Of a DNA stretch of 33,347 bases, positions 1 to 7,191 are shown one piece after another. The notes beneath the pieces were generated by a model, which saw only the letters and a list, made by a program, of their open reading frames with translations, did not search any database and was not told the DNA's origin. Position numbers and translations under genes: made by a program. Source of the stretch: Promethearchaeota archaeon (GTDB taxonomy: Archaea; Asgardarchaeota; Lokiarchaeia; Sigynarchaeales; SOKP01); contig JAEOTW010000054.1 of assembly GCA_016839655.1 (NCBI GenBank), forward strand, positions 1 through 33,347, written 5' to 3'. Within the stretch, counting starts at the first letter, position 1. Every line of letters begins with the position of its first letter.

Positions 1-305
<305 letters not shown>

Positions 306-430
306 AATTCATTTGAAGTAATTTCAAAAGACTTAAACTTTTAATTGGAATTGAACTTCCATCGTTCTTAGGAGTTCTTAATTAAACTTTCTTCAGTTAT
401 ATTTGTTATAAATATAACCACATTTTTTAT

Positions 431-504
431 ACCGCATCTTTGATTTAACTTTTCATTTAACGGAAGTTTACCGTAATCCAAGCTTACACCGGTAAAGATA
501 CGGT
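431..504 (-). repeat. 11-bp inverted repeat in the 16S leader
   Basis: ACCGCATCTTT (431-441) and AAAGATACGGT (494-504) can form an 11-bp stem on the minus-strand RNA with a single U-G wobble. The intervening bases include a smaller ACGG/CCGT hairpin. It may belong to leader-RNA folding or processing. If the TATA-like site at 511-524 is the promoter, transcription would start inside the upstream arm, so either the promoter or the RNA-hairpin reading needs revising. Confidence 0.45.
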
Positions 505-510
505 TTGCTA

Positions 511-524
511 ATATATTATAAAGG
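511..524 (-). promoter_or_regulatory. Candidate TATA box for 16S rRNA
   Basis: On the minus strand the bases read CCTTTATAATATAT, a good archaeal TATA-type element about 210 bases upstream of the 16S 5' end. It lies in the region where an rRNA promoter is expected. Start-site distance was inferred from the usual 25-base spacing and not measured. Confidence 0.45.
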
Positions 525-651
525 TACAATGTATTTTAAATTTTTTTGTTTATTAACAGAAGCTTGAGTAATTCTTAATAAATTTTCGTAGTTTAAAAAT
601 CTCTTTTAAAATTAAAGGATATCATTTGAATAAGAGAATTTAAGAGATAAA

Positions 652-1653
652 ATGCATTTAAAAGATAAAATTGGTATCCATTTAGATCAAATAAAACAAC
701 TTAAAGGCGTTGAAAATGCAGTTTTAACTCAACGAGATGGTAATCCTATACAATCTACAGGTGTTTGGTTTTCAAAAGATGAAATATTCAATGTAAGTTC
801 AGCAACTAGTGCAATCTTTAACGTAGGAATACATTTACATCCTAAAGATCTGAAGTATATCCTGATAGAAGGGAAAAAGGCAAAAATCCTGATAGCTCCA
901 TTAAATAGTCCCTTACATAGCTCCTTAAATAAGGTCCTGGAATCTCAAGGAATTTTAGACACAAATCATGAATTTTTTATAGCAATTACTGCGCAACCAA
1001 ATATTAATTTAGGAGGTATCTTCTTACAGACTAATGAATGCTTAAAAAAAATAAAAACTACATTAATAACATCAGGAGAATCCTTTAAACCTCCATTAAT
1101 ACAGTTTAATAATCAAAAAATTCAAAGTATTATAGAAGGGTTTAATGTTAAAGAAACTGAAGATTTTGATCTAAGATTGTCAGCTTTTTCCTTAAGTTTC
1201 TCAGAGACAATATCTCTAGAATTAAAAAAAGTCTTAAAAAACATTTCAATAACAATTCCAGATTTAAAGCATGCTTTCATAACCATTGAAGGTGGATTTA
1301 TTGCTTCTAAATTCCTAAAAAAAGTTGAGGCCGATAATGAACAATTAGACAAGATTTCAGCAATGAGTTATTCATTGTTCCAAACTGCTAATAGATGTGC
1401 ATGGTTGTTGAAAAAAATGCATGCAGAGAGGATATTACTGGATTGTCAAAATTCATTTCAATTTATAGATGGGTTAGGAAAAGCAATTTTTAGTACAGAA
1501 ATTGGAAAAATGAGACAAAAATTAGGCTTAATACGGTTAATTCTTCCGCAATTTTCAAAAAAAATTGATTCTCTTATTAAAAAAGCATCAGAAATTCAAG
1601 ATCATCAAACCTTTGACATAAAGAGAATGTTAGGGGAATTGGTAATAAAATAA
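652..1653 (+). CDS. Tandem roadblock/LC7 domain protein
   Basis: The 333-residue protein appears to contain two roadblock/LC7 folds. The first covers about residues 8-125: an opening helix, the KGVENAVLTQRDGNPIQ strand-turn-strand, and a later strand KYILIEGKKAKILIAPL. The second covers about residues 190-325: LKNISITIPDLKHAFITIEGG, then a helix rich in small residues, then RILLDC. Roadblock proteins such as MglB act as partners or GTPase-activating proteins of MglA-type small GTPases, and in Asgard archaea they are abundant beside small GTPases. The gene is first in an apparent operon with an unknown protein and an MglA-like GTPase (2571-3164), so a role as regulator or scaffold of that GTPase is a fair inference. 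No signal peptide or membrane segment is seen. The ATG at 652 has no clear GGTG ribosome binding site. The second roadblock assignment is the less certain one. Confidence 0.8.
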   Translation: MHLKDKIGIHLDQIKQLKGVENAVLTQRDGNPIQSTGVWFSKDEIFNVSSATSAIFNVGIHLHPKDLKYILIEGKKAKILIAPLNSPLHSSLNKVLESQGILDTNHEFFIAITAQPNINLGGIFLQTNECLKKIKTTLITSGESFKPPLIQFNNQKIQSIIEGFNVKETEDFDLRLSAFSLSFSETISLELKKVLKNISITIPDLKHAFITIEGGFIASKFLKKVEADNEQLDKISAMSYSLFQTANRCAWLLKKMHAERILLDCQNSFQFIDGLGKAIFSTEIGKMRQKLGLIRLILPQFSKKIDSLIKKASEIQDHQTFDIKRMLGELVIK

Positions 1654-1665
1654 GAAGGTGTAATC

Positions 1666-2562
1666 ATGAACTTTTTTGAATTTCTAGATAGACTGAAACG
1701 TAATAATAATTCAATAATCTTGTATTGCTTGTTAAATAGAATTCCTATAATAGTCTTAGGTGAAGATCCAGATAAAATTGATGACTTTTTGATTGAACTT
1801 TCTGAATTAGTTCATTTTCGAAAAGAATATGTGTTCTATACTGATTTTATATCAAGAGAAGATTATGAAAATCTAATAGCAAATGAAAATATAGACTATA
1901 ATTATCAACGTGCTCATGTTAGATGCCCTTGTAACGTTTCATTCAAAGCATTAAGTCAATTTGATAATCTTTATTCATGGCTTATTGGATTAAAGATACC
2001 AGAAAAAAAAGATGAATTGATTTACATTAAAAACTTAATAAAAAGAAATACAAAGAGCTTACTTTATATTACAATTACATCAAATACAATATCGATAGAA
2101 ATAATTGGTGTTAATTCAAAATTAATTGATTTAACTCTTGAACAAAATATCTTTAAAAAAATTTCTCAGGATACTGAAAAATCGATAATTAAAATGAAAA
2201 GAGTATTATCCGATAAAATAACTACAAATCAACTAGATAAAGATTTATTAAAAACGTTGTTAGACTTTGAAGTAGAAAAAAATGAATTAAAAAAAAATAT
2301 TTTTAAAAGAGAGATTCAAAATTTCTATTCAGGTTCAAAAAGAGCATTTTTTATTTTATCAAGATTAAATTTGCTGAATAATATCGGGATTCAGACAAAA
2401 GTTAGTAGCAAAACCCTTTTAGAAACGATTGATTATGAAGAAGCACCAATTGATAGAATCTGTTCATTTATTAAGAAGGAGTGGGGAGATAATTATTTAG
2501 ATCTAATTGAAGATGGAAAAAAAGCTATTATGGGGGATAAAATAGTCTCACTTTGGGGTTAG
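1666..2562 (+). CDS. Unknown protein in roadblock/GTPase operon
   Basis: This 298-residue soluble protein matches no family that I recognise. It is lysine- and isoleucine-rich with a CPC motif at about residues 87-89 (RAHVRCPCNVSFKAL). The N-terminal third looks like an alpha/beta domain (YCLLNRIPIIVLGEDPDKIDDFLIELSEL resembles a strand followed by a helix), and the C-terminal half (from about residue 170) is predicted by eye to be mainly helical. No signal peptide or transmembrane segment is evident. The start ATG at 1666 is preceded by AAGGTG (1655-1660), a good archaeal ribosome binding site, 12 bases after the upstream stop codon. The next gene begins 8 bases after this one ends. The tight spacing suggests co-transcription and a shared function with the roadblock protein and the GTPase, possibly as effector or exchange factor. 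That role is only an inference. Confidence 0.75.
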   Translation: MNFFEFLDRLKRNNNSIILYCLLNRIPIIVLGEDPDKIDDFLIELSELVHFRKEYVFYTDFISREDYENLIANENIDYNYQRAHVRCPCNVSFKALSQFDNLYSWLIGLKIPEKKDELIYIKNLIKRNTKSLLYITITSNTISIEIIGVNSKLIDLTLEQNIFKKISQDTEKSIIKMKRVLSDKITTNQLDKDLLKTLLDFEVEKNELKKNIFKREIQNFYSGSKRAFFILSRLNLLNNIGIQTKVSSKTLLETIDYEEAPIDRICSFIKKEWGDNYLDLIEDGKKAIMGDKIVSLWG

Positions 2563-2570
2563 AAAAGAAT

Positions 2571-3164
2571 ATGATTTTTAATTATGAAAATAAAACTTTA
2601 CAAGTTAAGATAGTGTATTATGGTCCAGCAATGTCTGGGAAAACTACATCAATTAAGTCTCTTTTTTCTTATTTCAAAAAAGAACATTCAGTCAAATCTA
2701 TTGATAGTTCTGTAGGTCGTACATTATTTTTTGATTTTGGTGTTTTACAATTTAAAGGAATTGAATGGAGTTTAAAATTTTTAATTTATTCTGCTACAGG
2801 TCAAGATTTTTATGCAAGCACACGTCCAGCAACATTAAATGGAGTAGATGGATTAATTTTTGTTGTTGATTCGCAAGCTGAATACTTAGAACATAATATT
2901 AGATCTTGGAATGAATTAAAAACAATATTTGGATCTGAATTTTATAGAATTCCTATCGTAATTTCAATGAATAAATGTGATCTATTAAGTTTAAATAATT
3001 CAGAAAGAAATGGCTTTTTATCATATATAGATTTTGATAGGTTTAGACTTATTTCATTTAAAAAGACAATAGCAATAGAAGGAAAAGGTGTATTAGATAC
3101 TTTTAATGAATTAATCAGCTTTCTTTTTCCACAATTGAAAATTAATCTTGGTGTTATTAATTAG
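2571..3164 (+). CDS. MglA-like small GTPase
   Basis: The 197-residue protein is a Ras-like G domain of the MglA type. The P-loop GPAMSGKT is at residues 18-25. The segment GRTLFFDFGV at 49-58 matches the MglA switch I region. The G3 region reads SATGQ at 74-78 in place of DTAGQ, as MglA proteins also lack the usual aspartate (TVPGQ). The NKCD base-recognition motif is at 134-137. Expected activity is GTP binding and slow hydrolysis assisted by a roadblock partner, and such a protein is encoded two genes upstream. A longer frame opens at a TTG at 2553 inside the preceding gene. The ATG at 2571 is preferred because it puts the G domain at the usual distance from the N terminus. No C-terminal prenylation motif is present. 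Confidence 0.9.
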   Translation: MIFNYENKTLQVKIVYYGPAMSGKTTSIKSLFSYFKKEHSVKSIDSSVGRTLFFDFGVLQFKGIEWSLKFLIYSATGQDFYASTRPATLNGVDGLIFVVDSQAEYLEHNIRSWNELKTIFGSEFYRIPIVISMNKCDLLSLNNSERNGFLSYIDFDRFRLISFKKTIAIEGKGVLDTFNELISFLFPQLKINLGVIN

Positions 3165-3171
3165 TTCTATT

Positions 3172-3393
3172 TTAATTTTTATTTTCAACCTTTTCATACA
3201 TATTTTTTGAAACTCTTTTGATAAAACCATGGAGATAGAATTGCTTAAGTAAATTTCTCACTTTACGAACTTGTGAGGCGTCAATACCTAAAACACTCAT
3301 TAGTTGAAAAATAGAAAACTGGTTTGGTAAATTATCCTTTATGTTATTATATAAGCCCGTTTTTGATTCACACTTTTTTTTGTTATAAATTAC
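3172..3393 (-). pseudogene. HTH-like gene remnant without a proper start
   Basis: The minus strand stays open for 73 codons between a TGA at 3394-3396 and a TAA at 3172-3174. The translation looks protein-like: about residues 23-60 (such as FSIFQLMSVLGIDASQVRKV, then NLLKQFYLHGFIKRV) resemble a helix-turn-helix or winged-helix unit. The only usable start is an ATG at 3298-3300, which would leave 42 residues and cut into the first helix. A run of eight T (3373-3380) lies near the upstream end. The likely reading is the 3' end of a decayed or frameshifted regulator gene. A genuine short peptide from 3300 or chance openness in AT-rich DNA are alternatives. Confidence 0.35.
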
Positions 3394-3659
3394 TCAAACT
3401 AAATGAAGAAAACTATTTATATTTTATTTAAATTACTAAAACTTATTAGGTGGAGTTTAGGTTTTTATAATCCTCAAGGTAACTATAACTTATCATCCCT
3501 ACTTATTGTAGATCATCCTTGTCTAGTTTTTTTCATTGAATATTTACAACCCTCTTTAACTCCATATATTCATAATATGATTTATTTCTATTTTTATTTT
3601 ATTGAGAAGATGAGAAATCACCTATATTGTATTGCACTACCTGTGAATTTTATTAAGAT
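3394..3659. other. Intergenic stretch, no supported gene
   Basis: Between the HTH-like remnant and the end of the convergent GTPase gene I find no frame with protein-like composition. The plus-strand opening that begins with ATG at 3403 encodes a sequence rich in F, Y, I and L with no recognisable motif. The minus strand is broken by many stops. No tRNA-like or other structured RNA was recognised here. Confidence 0.5.
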
Positions 3660-4346
3660 TTAAAGTTCACGAAATTCTTTGAAATTATCTCCAATTGGTG
3701 CTTCTCCATCACCATAAATCTGATACAATCCTGTTCTTCTTGCACATTCAGAGAAACTACGATACACATTTCTTCTTTGCTCGTATAAAGCACATGTGTT
3801 ATAAATTATTGGATTCCAAATGTATAATTCATGATCAGGTTCATACCAGAGTTTTTCATCTTTTAGGACTTGTTTGAAATCCTCTTCTCCTATAACTTCT
3901 GAAAGATCTTGTTTATTTAACATGATAATTAGAGGAATTTCTTTAATTAATTTACCTCTGGTGACATTTTTTAGTTCTTTTAAAGATTCGATATTATCTT
4001 CGAAAAAATGAGTTTGCGAATCAACTGTAAAAATAACACCATCTGTGCCTTTGAATATCTTCTTTCTTAAAGGTGAAAATCTTCTTTGGCCTGCAACAGT
4101 GTATACGTGATAAAAAACTTTCCCACGGCTTTTTTGTTTTGTAGATTGAAAGATACCCCGATCAAAATATAATGTTGATCCAGATGCCATTGAGATTTTT
4201 GTCAAATTACCAGTAGGTTCAATATCTTTTTCATTTTCTTTAGTAAATCTATAAAGTGTATCAACTATTGTTGTTTTTCCTGATCCCGCCATCCCCCAAT
4301 ATAAGAGTTTTATATATACTTTATGATCTGCTGTAAACCGTACCAT
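3660..4346 (-). CDS. MglA-like small GTPase, second copy
   Basis: This 228-residue protein is a second MglA-type G domain. The P-loop GMAGSGKT lies at residues 18-25, the SGSTLYFDRGIF switch I segment at about 55-66, the G3 equivalent TVAGQRRF at 83-90, and NKQD at 144-147. Like the plus-strand GTPase it lacks the aspartate of the classical DxxG motif. It differs by an insertion before TVAGQ (QSTKQKSRGK) and by a longer C-terminal tail rich in charged and aromatic residues (from about 165), with no prenylation signal. It is monocistronic and separated from the first GTPase by the HTH-like remnant. Its partner could be the double-roadblock protein nearby or one encoded elsewhere. The two GTPases look like diverged paralogues rather than a recent duplication. 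Confidence 0.88.
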   Translation of the reverse strand: MVRFTADHKVYIKLLYWGMAGSGKTTIVDTLYRFTKENEKDIEPTGNLTKISMASGSTLYFDRGIFQSTKQKSRGKVFYHVYTVAGQRRFSPLRKKIFKGTDGVIFTVDSQTHFFEDNIESLKELKNVTRGKLIKEIPLIIMLNKQDLSEVIGEEDFKQVLKDEKLWYEPDHELYIWNPIIYNTCALYEQRRNVYRSFSECARRTGLYQIYGDGEAPIGDNFKEFREL

Positions 4347-4435
4347 TAAGAATCTTCTCTTAAATTTTAAGTTTTTAAATAAAAAAAATCGTTCCTTTGG
4401 ATATATTTCGTGAAGAATTTAAATGACGAAATATT

Positions 4436-4465
4436 CTATTAATTTTTATTAAAATATATTAATAG
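4436..4465. repeat. 8-bp inverted repeat upstream of second GTPase
   Basis: CTATTAAT (4436-4443) and ATTAATAG (4458-4465) are perfect inverted copies separated by 14 AT-only bases, about 90 bases upstream of the start of the minus-strand GTPase gene. It could be an operator or a weak hairpin. In DNA this AT-rich it may also arise by chance. Confidence 0.25.
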
Positions 4466-4566
4466 GTATTATTATAATTTAGTATTTATAATTCCTTTGT
4501 GATATTTTAACTTTTTGTCCAAACTTTTTATTTTAAAGAGTAACGTCTGATTTTCTTTTAAAATTT

Positions 4567-4806
4567 TCATTCAAATTCTATATAAGTTTTACCAAGTCTA
4601 ATTTTGTAATTACACCATAGGATAAGTTTACTATATATATCTCCGATGTACCCTTCTCTAATAATTAAATTTATGACATCTGAATACATGACATTTCTTC
4701 TCCCTCTAATTTTATTTTTAAGTGTTTCTATAAGACTCTCTAATATTTTACAATTACTAATTGAGAGATTTTTTATTTTATCCAGACTATTAGAGGGGTG
4801 ATTCAT
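4567..4806 (-). CDS. Small protein of unknown function
   Basis: The open frame encodes 79 residues from the ATG at 4806 (a TTG lies one codon upstream). The sequence is basic and hydrophilic with a central RGRRNVMYSDVINLIIREG segment that resembles the strand-helix part of a small DNA-binding fold, and it ends in an aromatic-rich tail (WCNYKIRLGKTYIEFE). I do not recognise a family. It is transcribed divergently from the TFB paralogue at 5042 across about 235 bases of AT-rich DNA. The composition is more protein-like than random openings in this window, but the gene is short and no ribosome binding site is obvious. Confidence 0.45.
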   Translation of the reverse strand: MNHPSNSLDKIKNLSISNCKILESLIETLKNKIRGRRNVMYSDVINLIIREGYIGDIYSKLILWCNYKIRLGKTYIEFE

Positions 4807-4993
4807 CAAAATTCATATTATTCAAGTATTAATTTTTATATTCTAAGTTTATAAATTAGACTATTCTAGCTCTAAATTGATCCTTTTAAATTGCCACTTT
4901 TTTACTTTTAATCATCTCTCTCTTTCTCTAAATAATTTCCTTATGTTTCATAGAAAGGAGATTCTTGTTAGAAGTATCATCATTCTACAAAAT

Positions 4994-5003
4994 CTATAAA
5001 ATA
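4994..5003 (+). promoter_or_regulatory. Candidate TATA box for the TFB paralogue
   Basis: CTATAAAATA lies about 40 bases before the GTG start at 5042. With the usual 25-base spacing the transcript would begin around 5025-5030 and have a very short leader. This fits the lack of a ribosome binding site before this gene. Confidence 0.4.
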
Positions 5004-5041
5004 TATACTATAGATTCTAAGCTTAAAATAATCGCATTAAA

Positions 5042-6064
5042 GTGATAAAAATTAGTTCAAATGAAACTTATATAAATGAAAACGATAAATGTCCTGAATG
5101 TGAAGGGAAATTAATTGTAAATAGTTTTGAAAAAATCTGTAAGGAATGTGGGTTAGTGATTAATAATTTTTTTAAAGAATCTTCTTTTGTTTTTAATGAT
5201 TTAAAAATTAAAAATAGCTTAAACAAACAATATGTTGCCTTAGGTGAAAGAACAGACTTTATAGGAGGATTAGGTTCATTCATTGATTATGAAAAATCCA
5301 AATATTTAAAAGATAAAAACGGAAAGCTATTACCTCCAGGTGATCAAAAATTGTACAGGAGATTAAAAAAAAATTATGCTCAATTTTTGCGTATTAAAAA
5401 TCATGAAACAGAATACAGGGTATTTAATATATTAAACAAAATTACGTTGTATCTCAATCTTAATAAGAATATTCGAAATAATGCTGCCTATTATTATAAA
5501 AAAATAATTAAATCTGAAGAAAAGGTTATAAATAACATTTCACTTATCTCCTTTTGTATTTTTTTTGCAGCGAGAAGAGAGTTCCATAATGCTCCTATTA
5601 CTATTAATGAAATTTCAAAAGCTTTTCAAAATTTCGGACATAGAGTCAATCCTAGATTAATTTTAAGAGATGGAATAAGATATAAACATCATTTAAATGA
5701 CGATACAACCCCTCATAAAAGTGAAGATTATCTTATAAGATTAACAGATGAAGTAATAAAACATAAATCTCTAAAAGAAAGATTAATGAAAAAAGAAGTA
5801 CTGTGGTCTGAAGGTGAATTTCAAAATAATTTAATAAGAAAATGCCGAGAAATTTTAAAAAAATTACCTTTATGGCAAAGAGGAGGTCGGAATCCTTTTA
5901 TATTGACTGGAGCAATAATATATTTGGCGGATAAGTTATTAGCTAAAGATAATAATCAAAAAACAATTCTCACACAAAAAATCATTTCTGAAGCAACTAG
6001 AATTGCGGAATATTCTATACGAGACCATTACGTAAATCTATTAAAACCTATGTTTATGAACTGA
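5042..6064 (+). CDS. tfb: Transcription initiation factor B paralogue (TFIIB-like)
   Basis: The 340-residue protein has the TFIIB/TFB layout. An N-terminal zinc ribbon has Cys17, Cys20, Cys33 and Cys36 (CPEC and CKEC). The following linker has the B-reader signature GERTDFIGGLGSFID, and YRRLKKNY comes next. Two cyclin-like repeats cover about residues 115-215 and 230-340. TFB recruits RNA polymerase to TATA-bound TBP. This copy is clearly diverged from the canonical TFB at 27410-28297: its cyclin repeats are longer, and it keeps the long reader loop. It may therefore serve a subset of promoters. It starts with GTG at 5042 behind a TATA-like element. The gene is monocistronic, with a tRNA gene downstream. 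Confidence 0.92.
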   Translation: MIKISSNETYINENDKCPECEGKLIVNSFEKICKECGLVINNFFKESSFVFNDLKIKNSLNKQYVALGERTDFIGGLGSFIDYEKSKYLKDKNGKLLPPGDQKLYRRLKKNYAQFLRIKNHETEYRVFNILNKITLYLNLNKNIRNNAAYYYKKIIKSEEKVINNISLISFCIFFAARREFHNAPITINEISKAFQNFGHRVNPRLILRDGIRYKHHLNDDTTPHKSEDYLIRLTDEVIKHKSLKERLMKKEVLWSEGEFQNNLIRKCREILKKLPLWQRGGRNPFILTGAIIYLADKLLAKDNNQKTILTQKIISEATRIAEYSIRDHYVNLLKPMFMN

Positions 6065-6233
6065 TTGATTTTCTAAAATTTACATTGGAATGCAGATTAA
6101 ATTATCCTTCTTCTCAGATTTTTTCAATTATGTTATACTGATATAAAAAAAGGATTGGAATGTATTAACTTTTTTATACTATATAAATTTAATATTATTA
6201 GCTTATTAGAATAAAATAAATTACACTTTTTCT

Positions 6234-6345
6234 GCTTCTGTAGTGTAGTACGGTCAATCTATTATAGTTTTCGTTAAACTATGATTTGGATTACGCATAC
6301 GAGGCTCTCACCCTCGGGACCCGGGTTCGAATCCCGGCAGAAGCA
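6234..6345 (+). tRNA. trnE: tRNA-Glu (anticodon CUC), with apparent intron
   Basis: The acceptor stem GCTTCTG (6234-6240) pairs perfectly with CAGAAGC (6338-6344), followed by discriminator A at 6345. The anticodon stem CGAGG/CCTCG (6300-6304, 6312-6316) encloses the loop CTCTCAC with anticodon CTC at 6307-6309. The T arm CCGGG-TTCGAAT-CCCGG is at 6321-6337. The D arm matches archaeal tRNA-Glu (GTG, a 13-base loop, then CAT) only if about 37 bases are removed, leaving a 75-base mature tRNA. No CCA is encoded. Confidence 0.95.
6259..6295 (+). other. tRNA-Glu intron in the D arm
   Basis: Removing 37 bases (6259-6295 or, equivalently because of a shared C, 6260-6296) restores a normal archaeal tRNA-Glu. 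The insert lies in the 3' strand of the D stem, a non-canonical intron position. It contains a hairpin of seven perfect pairs (ATAGTTT 6264-6270 with AAACTAT 6276-6282), extendable to ten with one G-T pair. AATC (6256-6259) can also pair with GATT (6289-6292), leaving ACG before the 3' junction, as in a relaxed bulge-helix-bulge recognised by archaeal splicing endonuclease. I could not draw a textbook motif on both sides. Confidence 0.8.
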
Positions 6346-6422
6346 TAAATTTATTAGGATTACAGTTAATTTTGCGAGTAAATTGTAGTAGTAAAAATTA
6401 TGTTTATAGGAAATATTTGGAT

Positions 6423-6800
6423 TTAATTTTCTTTCCTTAATGATAATTTATTAAGGATATCAAGACAATTTAATAATATCTTAGTAAAATTTTCAATTGC
6501 TTGTAATTGAGTTTCGTTTCTCAATTTTTTAATTATTATCTCAATTTTCTCGAGTATAGCTTCCTCTAATGAAGAAAATAAGTCAATCTTTCTATTATAA
6601 AGGTCTTTTCCTTGTCCATCTTGGTATCTTTCACTTTGTTCAAGCGTCTTTTCTTTAAAAGAATTATCTTTAACAATTAAAACGTTTCTGTTGCATGAGG
6701 GACAAAATGTATTTCCACTTTTATCTCTAAAAATTGGATTATTACAAACTGGGCAAGCCATATTTAACATTGTATTTCCAGATCTAAGAAGATCTGCCAT
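6423..6800 (-). CDS. ZNRD2/SSSCA1 (UPF0148) zinc-ribbon protein
   Basis: The 125-residue protein opens with the family signature DLLRSGNTMLNMACPVC, close to the DLL..GATML..ACPxC pattern of the archaeal UPF0148 and eukaryotic autoantigen p27 (ZNRD2) family. The zinc ribbon is formed by Cys16, Cys19, Cys33 and Cys36. The C-terminal part (about 70-125) looks like a single long amphipathic helix with coiled-coil character. The molecular role in archaea is not established. It lies downstream of eS17 on the same strand, 89 bases away. This ribosomal-protein neighbour hints at a translation-related task but does not prove it. Confidence 0.85.
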   Translation of the reverse strand: MADLLRSGNTMLNMACPVCNNPIFRDKSGNTFCPSCNRNVLIVKDNSFKEKTLEQSERYQDGQGKDLYNRKIDLFSSLEEAILEKIEIIIKKLRNETQLQAIENFTKILLNCLDILNKLSLRKEN

Positions 6801-6889
6801 TTTTTTTATGTTATCGTTTATTTTAATCCCTATGATTTATTTATTAATCCAATTTGAGTTTTAGAAACAGAATTTCTATTTTATATAAT

Positions 6890-7084
6890 TTATTCTTTTT
6901 CTCGTATTTTTAATAAATTTACAATATACCCTGAGATTCTATTTCTTAGGTGTTTTGAATCTATTTCAAGATATTTATCTAATAATCTCTTATTTATTTC
7001 AAAATCTGTTGTAAACACATTCGGATATTTCGATATTAATTCTTTCGAGACCTTTTTAATTAAAACAGTTCTTACTTTACCCAT
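6890..7084 (-). CDS. rps17e: 30S ribosomal protein eS17
   Basis: The 64-residue protein has the compact eS17 pattern: MGKVRT at the N terminus, ISKYPNVFTTDFEINKRLLD in the middle, and the conserved SKHLRNRISGYIVNLLK near the C terminus. The length matches archaeal eS17 (about 60-70 residues). It is a small-subunit protein shared by archaea and eukaryotes. The gene is transcribed divergently from the surface protein at 7192, with about 107 bases of AT-rich DNA between them. Confidence 0.93.
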   Translation of the reverse strand: MGKVRTVLIKKVSKELISKYPNVFTTDFEINKRLLDKYLEIDSKHLRNRISGYIVNLLKIREKE

Positions 7085-7191
7085 CTCAATTCCGTCTAAT
7101 AATCTTTTCTTATTTTGAAATTAAATATTTGGTAAAATAAATTTTTTTGGAATTATTTGAGTTTTTATAGATTAAGCTAGAAAAATAAGGT

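Noticed and set aside
1122..1352. Minus-strand open frame inside the roadblock gene
   Set aside because: It is antisense to a well-supported coding region and its translation has no domain-like features.
3403..3663. Plus-strand open frame of 86 codons between the two GTPase genes
   Set aside because: It is rich in F, Y, I and L without recognisable motifs, has no ribosome binding site, and ends inside the convergent GTPase gene. It looks like chance openness.
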